NCBI GenBank assembly: GCA_018398815.1
Contig: CM031615.1
Coordinates: 58,276,985-58,340,984 of the forward strand
Direction of reading: 5' to 3'
DNA length: 64,000 bases
From: Conus ventricosus
Taxonomy: Eukaryota; Mollusca; Gastropoda; Neogastropoda; Conidae
Numbering within the stretch: the first letter of the stretch is position 1; each line of letters starts with the position of its first letter. The position numbers and the translations under genes are program-made. The notes under the pieces are model-generated. The model searched no databases. It saw only the letters and a program-made list of their open reading frames with translations, and was not told where the DNA came from. Shown here one piece after another: positions 12,601-27,358 of the stretch.

Positions 12601-15600
12601 ATAATCACAGACATGCAGGAATGATAACCTCAGAGATGCAGGGATGATGATCAGAGATGCAGGAATGATAATCACAGAGATGCAGGAATGATAATCACAG
12701 AGGTGCAGGGATGATACCTCTGAGATGTAGGGACGGTAATCTCGGAGATGCAGGGACGATAACCTCGGAGATGTTGGGATGATGATCAGAGATGCAGGAA
12801 TGATAATCACAGGCATGCAGGTATGATAATCACAGAGATGCAGGGACGATAATCACAGAGATGCAGGGACGATAATCACAGAGATGCAGGGACGATAATC
12901 ACAGAGATGCAGGGATGATAATCACAGAGATTTAAATCACAGAGATCAGGGACGATAATCACAGAGATGCAGGGACGATAATCTCAGAGATGTAGGGATG
13001 ATAATCACAGAGATGCAGGTATGATAATCACAGAGATGCAGGGACGATAATCTCAGAGATGTAGGGATGATAATCACAGAGATGCAGGGACGATAATCAC
13101 AGAGATGCAGGGACGATAATCTCTGAGATGTAGGATGATAATCACAGAGATGCAGGTATGATAATCACAGAGATGCAGGACGATTAATCTCTGAGATGTA
13201 GGGATGATAATCACAGAGATGCAGGGACGATAATCACAGAGATGCAGGGATGATAATCACAGGATGCAGGGACGATAATCTCAGAGATGTAGGGATGATA
13301 ATTACAGAGATGTAGGGATGATAATCACAGGCATGCAGGTATGATAATCACAGAGATGCAGGACGATAATCTCAGAGATGCAGGGACGATAATATCAGAG
13401 ATGTAGGGATGATAATCACAGAGATGCAGGTATGATAATCACAGGCATGCAGGAATGATAATCTCAGAGATGCAGGGATGATAATCACAGGCATGCAGGG
13501 ATGATGATCACAGAGATGCAGGGATGATAATCACAGAGATGCAGGGTCGATAATCTCAGAGATGCAGGGACGATAATCTCAGAGATGTAGGGATGATAAT
13601 CACAGAGATGCAGGGATGATAATCTCAGAGATGCAGGGATGATAATCTCAGAGATGCAGGGATGATTATCTCAAGAGATGCAGTGAATGATAATCACAGA
13701 GATGCAGGGATGACAATCTCGGAGATGCAGTGAATGATAATCACAGAGATGCAGGGATGATAATCTCAGAGATGCAAAGAGACAATCACAGAGATGTAAA
13801 GTGACAATCACAGAGATGCAGGGATGATAATCACAGAGGTGCAGGGATGATAATCTCAGAGATGCAAGGGTGGTAATAACAGAGATGCATGGATAATCTC
13901 ATTCTCAGAGATGCAGGGATGATGGTCACAGAGATGCAGGGATAATAATCACAGATGCAGGCATAATCAGAGATGCAAGTATGATAATGGCAGAGATGCA
14001 GGATGATAATCAGAGAGATGCAAGGATGATAATCCCAGATTGAGGGATAACAATCACAGATGCAGGGATGATAATCACATAGATGCAGGGAAGAGATGCA
14101 GAGATGATCACCACAGAGATGCAGGGATAATCACCACAGAGGTGCATGGACGATAATCACAGAGATGCAGTGATGAGAATTGCGAGATGATAATCACAGA
14201 GATGCAGGGATGATAATCATAGAGATGCAGGGATGATAATCACAGAGATGCAGGGATGATAATCACAGAGATTGAAGGATGTTACTCCATGAGATGTAGT
14301 AATGATGAGATAGAGAGATGCAGGGATGATAATCACAGAGATGCAGGATGATAATCACAGAGATGGAAGGATGATAATCACAGATATGGGGATGATCAGA
14401 GAGATCCAAGGATGTGATCACAGAGTGCAGGAATAATAATGACAGAGATGCAGGGATGATAATCAGAGATGCATGGACGATTATCAGAGATGCAGGGACG
14501 ATAATCAGAGATGCAGGGACGATAATCAGAGATGCAGGGATGATAATCAGAGATGCAGGGACGATAATCAGAGATGCAGGGATGATAATCAGAGATGCAG
14601 GGATGATAATCACAGAGATGCAGGGATGATATTCACAGAGATGACAGTTTTCTAAGAGAAGGTGTTGAAAACTCTGTGCTTAAATGAATTAACTATGATT
14701 TCTTTCACCATGTACCTGAGCTGTGTGGAATTTGCCTGTTACAAGGAGCCCTGATGCTGTATGCAAGGTCGTCTTGGGCATAAAGAGATATTTAAAAAAA
14801 GGCAAATTACTGTTGAAATCGGATTCAAATTTCTTTTTTCTTCTCAGCTTGGTAGTGGCAATTTTGTAACACCAGTTTAAAAATTGACAAACGTATGTTT
14901 AAGGTGTTGAAAGGAAAGCAAAATCTCCACATATGTATGCATGCAGTGTTGCCCATGGAGCATGGCATGCCACACAAATATGTGTGTAAGGTTGCGAAAA
15001 AGTTAACCCTTTGCCCAGCACTGTAGCTTTGATTTTTACTTAATCGCTGACAGGAGCTTTCTTAAGTGCTGATCTTTATTTTCCACTTTTGCCAGAGTCT
15101 GTCCTTGTTCGTTAATCTTGTCTATTTTTCCATGTGTTTTGCTTATCCTTCCTTTCCGTTTTCCTCAAAGACACTCTGTTCTGTCATTTTTATTCTCCAT
15201 GTTTTTTCTGTCTGTTCCTCTCTTGTTAAGTGTCGGTGACTGAAGCTGGGAGAAAAGGGAAATGAGGGATGAGAAAATAGGTGGATGGGTTTAAAACATT
15301 AGTTTTAATTAATAACTTCAATTCAGAAATGTTTTTCTGGACCTTTTTTACCATGTTGGTAGAATCGATAGCACATTGAGCCTATGGGCAAGAGAATTTG
15401 TCATCGATAATTTGTCTATTCTACATATTTGTTTATTCTATGTGTTTTGTGATTCATGCTTTCAACTACCAATCTACCCTTTTGATTGGTAACTCTAAAC
15501 ACTTGATTATGCATTGTACTCATCTTGGTTTTTTTTGTTACTAAAAACGTTTGTTTGGTTAGTCCACCATTCGAGTATTTGATGTACATGCTTGTTCATC

Positions 15601-15983
15601 CTGCATGTAAAATAGGTTATTGTACACATTAACGGTCTCGTTTGGTTTACTTGGAAGCAGTAAACCTGAATGTGATTGTTTACTCTTCATATATGATTGG
15701 TTTTTATACGCATTTTATTATTGTGCACATGTGATTGTTGTCCTTGTTTATTCCTTACCTGTCATTGTTTATTCTACTCATCATTGTTTATTGTACACAT
15801 CTCTGTCGTTTCATTCATTCCCAGGAGGAGCAGAATGCCCAGTCATCAGCAAATTACGACGTAGAGCTCCTGCATCCTGCTGCTGTTCATAGCGATCTGA
15901 TCCGACAGCATCAAGGTAATCAGGCATGAAACTCCTCTGCTTTTGGTGGAAAGTCCACTGAATATTTTTTCAACGACCATAAC

Positions 15984-16046
<63 letters not shown>

Positions 16047-19000
16047 AAAAAAAAGCCTGCCAGAACGTGTTTTCCCTAAAAACTTCAATAAAAAAAATAT
16101 GTGGGAATTAAAAAAGCCCCATCCCTCCCATGTGTGTGTGTTTGATAGTTGTTCCTATAAAAGTTTACTATATGAAATAAAATCCTACTTAACATTGCCT
16201 TGTTCTGCATCTGTTTAGTCTCATGAGTGACATATTTTGTTCAGACTTTGGTTAGAAAGTGAAATTTCTCTCTACACTTTTTTTTCTTCAGACAAATCTG
16301 TGCAGTCACCTGGAAAAGCAGCGTGTATTACATGTTAAACTTCTGCGAAAGGGGAATAACTATGTGAAACGGGGAATAACTATGTGAAGTGGTGCCAAAA
16401 ACAAATGCAGTTGTTTGTATCAACATTAAAGTTTCGGTTTGAGAGCAGCTGTTGCCAAGGTGTGCTTCCAGAGAATGTATGTTTTAATATCATATCAACG
16501 ATTGCAGTAACCATTGTAGTTATAAAAATGATAAACATATGAAGAGAACTGTGTATTAAGCTGACATCTCCCGGATGAAATTCTTGGTGTATCACTGTCA
16601 TAAAGGAAAGCAAAGTCCCCCGCCTTTTTTTTTTCTTCAAATTTTCAAATTCCAGCGGACCAGCCCGAAACAGCCCCTGTGATGCCATCGAGAGAAGGGC
16701 TGCCCCAAACCATAACTCTCAAATGGTGCACGCCAAAGTCCAATGTTGTTGGTGAGTCACAGTTGTTGTTTTTTTAACAGGTTGGTCTAGCAGGTAACCC
16801 ATGTTGCGTTCATATGGTCGTCAGAGGTTTGGAAAAGTTTAGGGAAACTGAGACACTGTAATAAGTTGATAGAAATTTGTAAAAATGGACTTTGATTTGA
16901 AAAAAAAATGTGTAAATTTGTGGTTTTCTTCTCAACAACAAAAAAGGAGAGAAAAAGAGATTTTCCCTCAAGTGAAGTAAGTTTCTAAGATCCATTCAAC
17001 GATAACTTTTGAAACTTTTTTGTAGTTGTTTGTAGATACTTAGAAAACTGCACCCTACTACTAGTAGCATCATGATGAGGAGACTGTTCTTTTATTGATT
17101 AAAGTCGAGATCCCTTATTCTCAGATGTAAGATTATTCACATGTTTGTTTTACTGTAATTTACTATGAGTTTTCATAATATATTGAGTTTGGAAATATTG
17201 TTCAGTTGGGTCTGAAAAGTTTGAAATGTCAGTCTTGTGCTTTTCTTTTTTTGTGTGTTTTTTTGATAACTATGAACCCAACCGTATGACCGGGAAGCAA
17301 AAAGATTTTAGGCCTGTGGTTTGAGTCCAACCAGTTGCTTTTTTTTTTCTTTGGTTTTCTGCATGAGAGCTTGATTGGTGGGCAGAGTTCAAGTCTTTCT
17401 GTTTAAAAAAGAACGCAAAAACAAACCAAAAAAAACATGACAAAACCAGCTCCTTTATGCAATGGGTACTTTGCATGAAGGCCTTATGCAACAACAGAGA
17501 TACTGCAGGTAGACTTGTATTTTAAGAAAAGTTACACATTGATCACTGAAGAAGAAAACCAGACTGACAGAGGAAAAGAAATGGAAGCAAGTGGTTGGTG
17601 CCATTTTGGCAACAAACGCTCCATTGGGAGCTGCCCAAATTTCGCTTAGAGAAACTGGTTGTGACAGGGAATGGTACAGTGCGTATTGGATGTAGTGGAG
17701 AGCAAGTCCAGTACACAACAATGCAGTTCATAGTAGTATGGTATGATACAGTGCAGTACAGTACAGTCCAGTACAGTACAGTATGGTACAAAGCAGTACA
17801 ATACAACATATAAGACAGTACAATACGGTGTAATGCAGTGCAATGCAATACAGTACAGTAGAATGCAATACAAGACAGTGATGCAGTACAGTAATGTGCA
17901 GTGCAGTGCTACACAATACAATACAATACAAAAGCAATATACTGATGTGACAGTGCGACGCGGTTAATCTCACTTCAGCACAGTCTAGTACAGTGCAATG
18001 CAATGCAGTCCAGTGCAGTGCAATACAATGCTTATAATGCAATGCACAGTACAGTGCGTATATATGACACAGTACAGTGCGTATTGTGGAGCAGAGCGTC
18101 AGAAGTCTTTAGTAGCCTGTGGCTGGTTGACTTTGTGAAGAAGGTTAGGAAACATCTTCACAGGCACTGAATTCTGGATTTTAGTATCTGATGGTAGATT
18201 CATAATGTATTGTCAGATTTATAAGTTTTGTTTTCAAGAATAGGTGTCCCGCCTGACGTGATCCTTGAGTTTTTGAGAGAGATTAACATTTTTCATCTGA
18301 TTTAAGATTTTACGGAAGAAAGATTTTTAACGAAGTTTCTGGTGCGTTTCTAGAAGATGTCATTTAAAGAGATGTGTGAAAGGTTTTTTTTTATTTTTAT
18401 TTTTTGTAATTTTTTTTTAATGACTGGTGAGTTGATTTTACCGTGGTGACAGCCCTGATGTGGCCCTTTGCGGTCGGCTGGGCTATAAGCAACATTATCT
18501 TATCTCTCTTCAAGAATAGGTGAATGTGTGTGGGACTGATGGTGATTACATATTGACATTTGCGGGGTGAACATTTTTAAAGTAGTAGGGAAACAAGCAG
18601 CAAGCAAGTGAAAGAGATATCGTTTGCAAGCAGGTAAATAATTCAGTTGTCACAGCATCGAATTTAAAGAATCCTGGTGTAATCCAAGGTTTTGGCAGGA
18701 TTTTCTTTTTTAATGTAGATTTTTCTTATTATAGTTTTGATAACCACTTTAAGGGGTGTATTCTGATTTGTGCCGTGAATGGCATTAAGCACAGAGGGGC
18801 TACGTGCCATCTCTGATTCTTTTTTCAGGTAATACTCCTATTGAGTCTAGAATTTTCTGCAAGCTTTCTTCTCTGCTTTTTGTCTATTACTGGCACTGGC
18901 CCTGAATATCGGTCTGACATGCTCCATCTCGATTTCCCTTCATGTAATCTCTGTTCTTCTGATGATGATCACAGTCTCCATAGTCCACCTCTCAACAAAA

Positions 19001-20763
19001 TCTTGTTGATGCTCCCTTTCTGTTGATGCTCCAGTAGTCTGGAATGCACTTCCACTGATTTACTGTTGCACACTCCACTTCTTTGGTATCTTAAAATCTT
19101 CTTTGAGATAGTGTTGAACTCTTTCATTAAACTTACGATTTCCCAAACACCTTGCATCAATGATGTCATTGCATCTTGGTCTTTCGCATATATGTGTGTG
19201 CGTGTGCGAGCGAGTGAGCGAGCGCACGTGTGCATGCATGCATGCATGCATGAACTTGGACTGTTCTCATGAGTGTGCATATATTTGGTCTTGTGAGCAC
19301 TGACTGACTTTCATCTTTCAGAGAACAGAGGTGTGGAGCTTCAGGGCTTTTTTGTTGTTTTTATACCTCTTCTTTTTGTCACATTTTCATATTCTTTGTA
19401 ACTTTTGTGTATGTAAAACGTTTCAGCTCTCTGAAGAAAAAGCACCCAACAGATCTTCATTATTGGTCCTATTAATATTTGTATAGATTATTGTTGGGCT
19501 TGGCCAGCCTTGGGAAGAAAGCATTCTTCTCTTTATCCAAGAGTGCTGAAGGTTCAGTCCTGCTTGAGACGGTCAAATTAAAGAAGACAATATTTTGACA
19601 ATCAACCTCCGAGCTGACTCCACGGCCAGTCCAAAGTCCTTTGATTAAGACTATAGACAAAGATTCATGTGTTAAGGCATGCATTGAAAGAAAAATCACT
19701 GCAAACACACACAAATCACTTTGAATCTTACTGATATCTCATTTTGTTGGTCGTGGAAGAGTAGGTTGTTGTGTGCCATAGGGATGGACGACTGCAGGAA
19801 GTAAGTGAACAGAAAAATGAAGGAAACAGGCAGACTAGTGTTTAGACTTCACCCCCAAAGACAATTTGACTTCCCAAATGGTGGGGGTCAGGAAAGGCCA
19901 TAAAACTTGCCAATGGTGAACCTAGGAATTTTTAACCGAGGAAAAAACAAGACAAAATTATTGTTAGATTGAGGGTAGAGTGATGGTTATGTTGACTGAA
20001 TGGCCAAGTTGCCAGTGAACACTTTCTTTCTTTCTTCGTCCCTCGACCTGAACTCTGAGGTTCATTATCCATGAAATTTGTTTAAGTATGTGAGCATCTT
20101 TAATCCCAGCATTAAGGCAGTCACATGTGATCTTGGAGGATGAAGTTCATGCTATGATGATGTGGCCGTTTTCTCAGAGCTTCACCACTGCACTGGGAGT
20201 TACCGCATCACACCCGTGGACGTCAACAGTCGCCCCTCGGCATGTCTGACCAACTTCCTCCTGTCTGGTGAGTAAGGCTGCTGGCAGGCTGTGACACTGC
20301 GTGTTTGCAGGGATTGTGTGAAGTGGTGTGGTCGCTGAATGATCAGAGCAGCGTAGCTGCCAGCTGTTATCAAATAGCAGAAAATGTTACCAGTTTAAAA
20401 GATAAGGACAGAACGGTTATTTTTCAATATTTTACCAGTCTGGAAAAAGAAGGGAGAAAAATTGAAGAAAAAAAAAAAGGAAAGAAAGAAAATAAATGGC
20501 AGAGGAAACTGTGATGAGTTGTTGCTAATCCACAAGACCACGGTATCTTCTGTGCATTTCCACTGCATTGTTTTCTTTGTCATGACGAGATGTTTTCTGC
20601 TGGTCCCTATGGCCGTGAACCCAGCACACCTTCCACCTGAACCTTGTGTGCAATTGGGTCTCTACTTTCACTTCCAGATGTGCAGGAGAGAGGCAATATA
20701 TTGCTGGCAGTGACAGGTATATTGGCAGGTGTACATACCATGATTAAGAATGATTTTTTTAAA

Positions 20764-20817
<54 letters not shown>

Positions 20818-23800
20818 TCAATTATAAACAAAGCTTGCTCTTATGTCTTAGATTGAAGAAATAGGGGGAAGATAAGCATTCATATCTGCAGTGGTAGATA
20901 CTTCTGCCTAACTAACAGTATGTGCTTGAGTGGGTGAATGGGGAAAAATAAAATAAATGCTTCTCAAAATGAGCCTTCAGCAAGCTTATAGTCTCCAAGA
21001 GGGAGACAGTCTCCAATGGGGAGGAAACTCACTAACATATAACTCCTGGTCAGATACCGATATTTCAAAACCCGATTGTCTGTCCTCGGTGACCGCGGAA
21101 AATGGTAATTTGACTTCTCTGCCTTTCCGGTTTTAAGAAGAATGCTATCCCAGAAAAAGCTGGTGTGCGATACCGTAGTATGTTTGTTGAGTTTTCAAAA
21201 AACCAACGAAAGGTGCCACCTAAGAAGCAAAAGAAAATCATGAAAGAGCAAAATAAGCTACATTTTCTTGTGAAAAGTAGAAAATATAAAAAGATAACCT
21301 CTTAAGACACAAGTGCTGAGGGCCAGTTCTTGGAATGAATCCACAAGGGACTAAATTACAATAAACTAATGAATTCCAAGGATAAGTACCGAGCACCATT
21401 CCAGCAACTTACAGAGCAGCTTGGTGTTGCAATGACTGCAAGAAATATTCAATTATAAACAAAGCTTGCTCTTATGTCTTAGATTGAAGAAATAGGGGAA
21501 GATAAACATTCATATCTGCAGTGGTAGATACTTCTGCCTAACTAACAGTATGTGCTTGAGTGGGTGAATGGAGAAAAATATAATAAATGCTTCTCAAAAT
21601 GAGCCTTCAGCAAGCTTATAGTCTCCAAGAGGGAGACAGTCTCCAATGGGGAGGAAACTCACTAACCACAGCTTTACATTTCCGTCCTTATTGAGACACT
21701 TAGTGAAAGGGCAAACAAACAAGGCTTTACACATTTGTAATCCAATATTTTTGTTGCTGTAGTCTGAGCAGAGGCATGTATCAAACTTGTGTACTACTTA
21801 ACTATGGAAAATTAACTTCCCAGAAAGTGATGACGTCATTTTTGCACAATATTGTGTTTGTTGTCATTGTTCTAATATTGCCTGACCACTTGCGTACAAG
21901 CTTTCATGCGGCATCTATGTTATCTACAAGAAAATAAACCCAGTCGACATTCAGTTGGCCGAATACAGTGCGGTTAGCTGGCTGGTGGGGAGCGGCCTGC
22001 AGAAAACATTCCTTTCCCTAACCTGCATTCGCAGCTTGGTCTCTGCAGCTGTAAACTCCCCTGCGACTCAAAACTAAGTAACCTGCTCTGAACAGCCGTG
22101 TAACAGGAGTTATGTAAGTGTGTGGCTGGATCACTCAAAGGAGCCTACTGTGCAGGTCGAGCGGTGATGCTGGAACAGCCACGTAAGACAGGGGTGAAGG
22201 TCATTTCCCACATGCTGGCCAGCCACGGCGGGGAGATCTTCATCCACATCCTGCCCACCGGCCGCTCCATCCTGGAGGACCCGCCATCCATCAGCGAGGG
22301 ATGTGGGGGCAGAGTCACCGACTACAGAATCACTGTGAGTAATCCTGCTTTATAAGTCACAGATTACAGAATCACTGTGAGTAATCCTGCTTTATAAGTC
22401 ACGGACTACAGAATCACAGTGAGTAATCCTGCTTTATAAGTCACCGACTACAGAATCACAGTGAGTAATCCTGCTTTATAAGTCACAGACTACAGAATCA
22501 CAGTGAGTAATCCTGCTTTATATGTCACAGACTACAGAATCACAGTGAGTAATCCTGCTTTATAAGTCACGACTACAGAATCACAGTGAGTAATCCTGCT
22601 TTATAAGTCACCGACTACAGAATCACAGTGAGTAATCCTGCTTTATAAGTCACAGACTACAGAATCACAGTGAGTAATCCTGCTTTATAAGTCACAGACT
22701 ACAGAATCACAGTGAGTAATCCTGCTTTATAAGTCACCGACTACAGAATCACAGTGAGTAATCCTGCTTTATAAGTCACAGACTACAGAATCACTGTGAG
22801 TAATCCTGCTTTGTACCCTCTCCAATGAGGGAAGAGTCAGCAACTACAGAATCACAGTGAGTAATCCTGCTGTTATACCCTCTCTGGCAGTGAGGGAAGA
22901 ATCACCATGAGTAATTTTACTTTATACCCTCACTCCGTCAGTGAGGGATGTGGGAGGGGTCACCAACTATGGAATCACCGTGAGTAATCCTGCTTGATAC
23001 CCTCTCTATATTTGCGAGTGAAGTCACCGACTACAGAATCACCGTGAGTAATCCTGCTTTATACCCTCTATTAGTGAGTGAAGTCACCGACTACGGAATC
23101 ACCATGAGTAATCCAGCTCTATACCCTCTATTAGTGAGTGAAGTCACCATCTACAGAATCATGGCGAGTAATCTTGCTGTCATGTTCAGTTTGTGAAAGA
23201 GCCCAAGGCATCGACTGTCCATTGTGAGCATCAGTCCAACACACTAGAACAACGGGCCTGCAACAGATGGTGCATTTAGGCTGCTTAATGTTTTTTATTT
23301 TGCTTGTGTTCATAAACAAAGTGGGTGCGATGCCATCCAGTATGCTTAAGCCAAAACAGAAGCGAGTGAAATGTGTTTTTCTAAGTTGGCCAGATTTCAG
23401 GTAGCCTGCAGTGGCTGTTTCAGGAGTACAAACCATTCATCATCACGAAGGCTGGATGGTCAGAACAATGGCTGTGTCAGCTTGTCCAAATGTTGCGAAT
23501 CAGGGTGTTCAGATGCATAGAGCCGTCGGAGTTTGTCTACCTGTACTACTTAGAATTTTTCATAGCTTGATGTGTGCACACTTCAGAACGTTCTAAAACA
23601 AGAATGTGTGCGCAAGTACAGATACACACAAAGGCAAACACAAACACGCATGCAAGCTCACACACATGTAAACATGCATGTGTGTGAGCAGATGTGCGCA
23701 CACACACATGCACTCACGCACGCATGCACACACATGCAAGCACAGACACCCTTACACATGCGCGTGCGCACACATGCAGGTATACAAGTACACGCGCATG

Positions 23801-24437
23801 CATGCACACACACACATACACACACAAACGCTTACACACATGCCCAGGCAGACGCAGGTGCACACACACACGCTTATACATGCTCGCGTGCGCACACGCA
23901 GGCGCGTGCGCACGCACACACGCACGCACGCACGCACGCGCGCACGCACACACTCACTCACTCACTCACTTATACACACCCACCCAGTTAGCAGGACTCG
24001 CACCGTAACCAGGCCTCTGAAAACTTGTGTGTACTTTGAGAAGGTTTAAAGCGCCATTGATCCGACCAGTCAGTGGCATGGTATTGTGTCACAGGACTTT
24101 GGGGACTTTATGAAGGAACACAAGCTGATGCCCGCCCCGCCAGGTCTTCTGGCCGTGTCGGATCCAGGGGTCAAACCTTACCAGAAAGGTCAGCCGACGA
24201 CTTGATTATTGCTTACTCCTTTTCGTTTGGGGCATTTATAGTAAATTATATATAGTGTTAAATTTATTTGTTTACCATTTGCATGCAGCCAAATTTTGCA
24301 GTAAACATTCTTTAAATGCTGCCTCCTTGTAACGTGTGTTTTTTTGTTATGTGCATGCCCGTATGTATTCACTTAAGCATGTACACAACACAAATCAACA
24401 GGCACACGCATGCACGCACACAAGCAGGCACACTCTC

Positions 24438-24487
<50 letters not shown>

Positions 24488-27314
24488 ATACATACACACG
24501 CAGAATTAACGTGGTGACAGCCCTGATGTGGCCCTTTGCGGTCGGCTGGGCTATAAGCAACATTATCTTATCTTATCTTATCTTACACACGCAGAATGTG
24601 ACTCTTTAAATGTTCTCAAAACAGTACAGTGCTTCGAATATTCTTTCCTACTTATTTAATTCTGTTCAAAAACCTGATTTTATTTGTATTGTTACATTTT
24701 TTTTTCATGGACAGTCATTCACACTGTCCACTGTCACTCACGTTGTCGGAGCAAGCATTCATAATGTTGCATGGTATATTCATAGTGGCTACATAAGTGC
24801 AGTATTTTCCTCCGCCTGTTCTTTTTTCAGTCAACATCTGTGTGTGTGTGTCTGCCCATCAGTCTGTCTCTCTATCACAGTGTCTGTCTGTCAGGCTGTC
24901 CGTCTCTTTTTCTATCTCTCTTTCCCTCTCTGTGTGTCTGTCTTGTCTCTGTCTCTCTCTCTGTCACTGGCTGTCTTCTGCGTGTCTGCCAGCCTGCCCA
25001 TCTGTCTGTCAACCCCCCCCCCCCTCCTCTCTCTCTCTCTCTCTCTTGGCCCTTGCCCTTCTAGAATTGATCTTTAAGAATCTAGTCACACATATTCTGA
25101 TCTTACGGAACACGTTCTTGGCAACGTTTCATGTTGAAACCAGCCATAGAATATCTCCTGGCTGAATTTTCATGGATGTTTATGGATAGGATTTAGTAAC
25201 TCAGTGAATGAATCTAATACATATTTTTTTTGTTCAGTACAACAGCAATCCAACCCCTACCCCCTCCCGCATCCTGGCAGCAGGACTCCTATACTTCAAA
25301 AAATTTTTTTTAACCTAAATGTATTGACATTTGTTATGTCTGCTTAATTGACTTTTATGCAACTTAAAGTACATATTGTATTTTAATCCTCGTACATCCT
25401 AATAATCCTCGTACCTCCTAATAATCCTAATATTTGCATATTATTGAATGATTTTTTTTATTCCTTGGTCCATCATTGGAGGGGTTTTGTGCTGTTTCAT
25501 TTTTTTTTCTGTATACTGTTCTTTCCTAAACCCTGCCCTCCCCCTCTCATTCACCCAGCCCATCACTTCCCTCCCCTCCCATTCATCCTCTCCGCCTCTC
25601 CCACACGCCTCCTCTCTGCTTTCTCCTTGTTTTCTGTTGCCCCTTCTCATGTTCTGATACTGTTTTTGTACATTGAAAATGAGTTAGGCGTTTGATTTTG
25701 TGTACGCATAGGTTACACTTTGATCATATGTTCACTGTAATTGTTTTGCAGTTCTTAATGTACATATGATTACCTTTCGCTTGGGGGCAAGATTCAAAGA
25801 AGCCATGATGTGCTTAATCTTTTCCTTCAGTAAGAAAAATTCATTGGTTCATTCGTTTTCCACCTCAGTCTTTCTTTTTTCTATTGACCTAGTTTCTTCT
25901 CATGTGCGTTCCATTAACTATGCGTGAAAGTGATTGTCGGCCTGACGATGAGTACCTGTTTTCATTGGGTTCCCCAGCTTTTAGTCAGCTGGAGCGTTCC
26001 AGCCGCTTCTGGCCCATCGTCATCACGGAAACCATTGTGGGCAACCTGCAGATGGTGAGTGCAGAAAGCGGCATGTAACTGTGATGACAATAGCTGGTGA
26101 CATTGAAAAAAAAAAAAGGGAAAATAATGGACAATTTGTAGATCCTTGAAAAATATCAGTGTGGACCCTGTCTACAGAAATGAAAAGAAAAACATAGTAT
26201 TATGTGTTATCTCCATCAAAGAGATTGTTTTTACACACTTTTTTCTTCTTGTTTTTTTATAAGTCTGTCAGCAAGATGACACAGAAACTAAAGAAGCAGC
26301 TTCAACCAAACATGGATGGACATGGAATTTGGCCGAACGAAAAGACATCAGATTTTGGTGCAAAATTTTTTTTTCTCTCCAGTGAATGAATGCCGTTAAG
26401 ACCCTGTAACAAACTGCCATGGAATATCATAAGTTTTATGATGAATAGATATCAACATTCCAGAATTTTTCCTTAGCTTATTGTAGAAATTACCTTGTTC
26501 AGTGTGTACCTGCTTTTGTTTTCCCTGGATGTTTTCTTTCATTTCTTAAAAGAGACTCGGAGGGCATGATCAGTATCCGTGTGATCTTGCGAGAGGCCTC
26601 AACTCTCCCGAGTGTCTTTCTCTTTTATGAATTGTTAACAGGGTATCTTTCATGAGTGACTGAATGCGTTGCGCTCTTCCCAACATTCACTTGTTCAGGT
26701 ATGCAAACAAATTCAACAGTCATCTAGCATTCAGTTCTTTCCACCCTATTGTTCACAGAATACGTAGGCATATCCACAGATCTATGTCCTTGTCCTCACC
26801 GCCCCAGTCCTCTTAACTTCAAGCAGATATATTATTATGCACTCAGACTTTCTCAGACACACGCACACAGACACACAGTCAGACGCACACACATATGCCT
26901 GCATGCATACATATTTACACACCCTGCAACATAGCTTAGGGGAATGTTTTGTGAAATAAGGTTTTGAAACATTTTTTAGACTGAAGTGGAGACGGTATGT
27001 TAAAAAACTGAATGGCGGTGAGTTTGTGTGTGTTTGTGTGTAAACCATGATTTTACGTAATTGCATTTTGTTAGAGTGTTTTTTTTTTCCTGTTTAATTT
27101 CAATTATTGTGAATTCAAAAAGAAAAATGTCTTTCAAATACAATTAACATGGAAAGGGTTAAGGGGATGAGGAGAGGAGAGGAGAGTTAATGACGTCAGT
27201 ACTGGGTGTTTGTAAAAACCTGTGAGTGACATTTTTCTGAGCGACACAAAGCAGTGTACCTGTCTGCGTGTGCCAGTGAAAAGAAAAAAGGACAGGAAAG
27301 TTTGTTTTGTTTGG

Positions 27315-27358
<44 letters not shown>

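Larger units (their letters stand above)
16752..20177 (+). other. INTS13 intron with CAGTA array and retroposons
   Basis: Holds a degenerate tRNA-like piece (~17,270-17,335, B-box-like GGTTTGAGTCC), the CAGTA array (17,690-18,090), a 262-bp retroposon (18,247-18,508), a TG/CATG simple repeat (19,190-19,255) and a probable SINE relic (19,490-19,720). No exon was recognised in the rest. Confidence 0.7.
20268..22155 (+). other. INTS13 intron with a 220-bp direct repeat pair
   Basis: Contains (TC)n(TA)n at 20,764-20,818, two copies of a ~220-bp segment (20,815-21,036 and 21,448-21,667) and the unique segment between them. The final part (21,668-22,155) is unassigned. Confidence 0.75.

Noticed and set aside
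11883..14644. A CRISPR-like array of 24-bp repeats
   Set aside because: Units are contiguous without unique spacers and lie in an animal intron; this is a minisatellite.
12039..14655. ORFs encoding repeated IIIPASL / RDAGMII peptides
   Set aside because: Products of the 24-bp minisatellite, open in several frames on both strands.
23572..24049. Several overlapping long ORFs (100-139 codons) rich in His, Thr, Cys
   Set aside because: They are translations of alternating CA/CG simple sequence in all frames; no domain, no splice signals.
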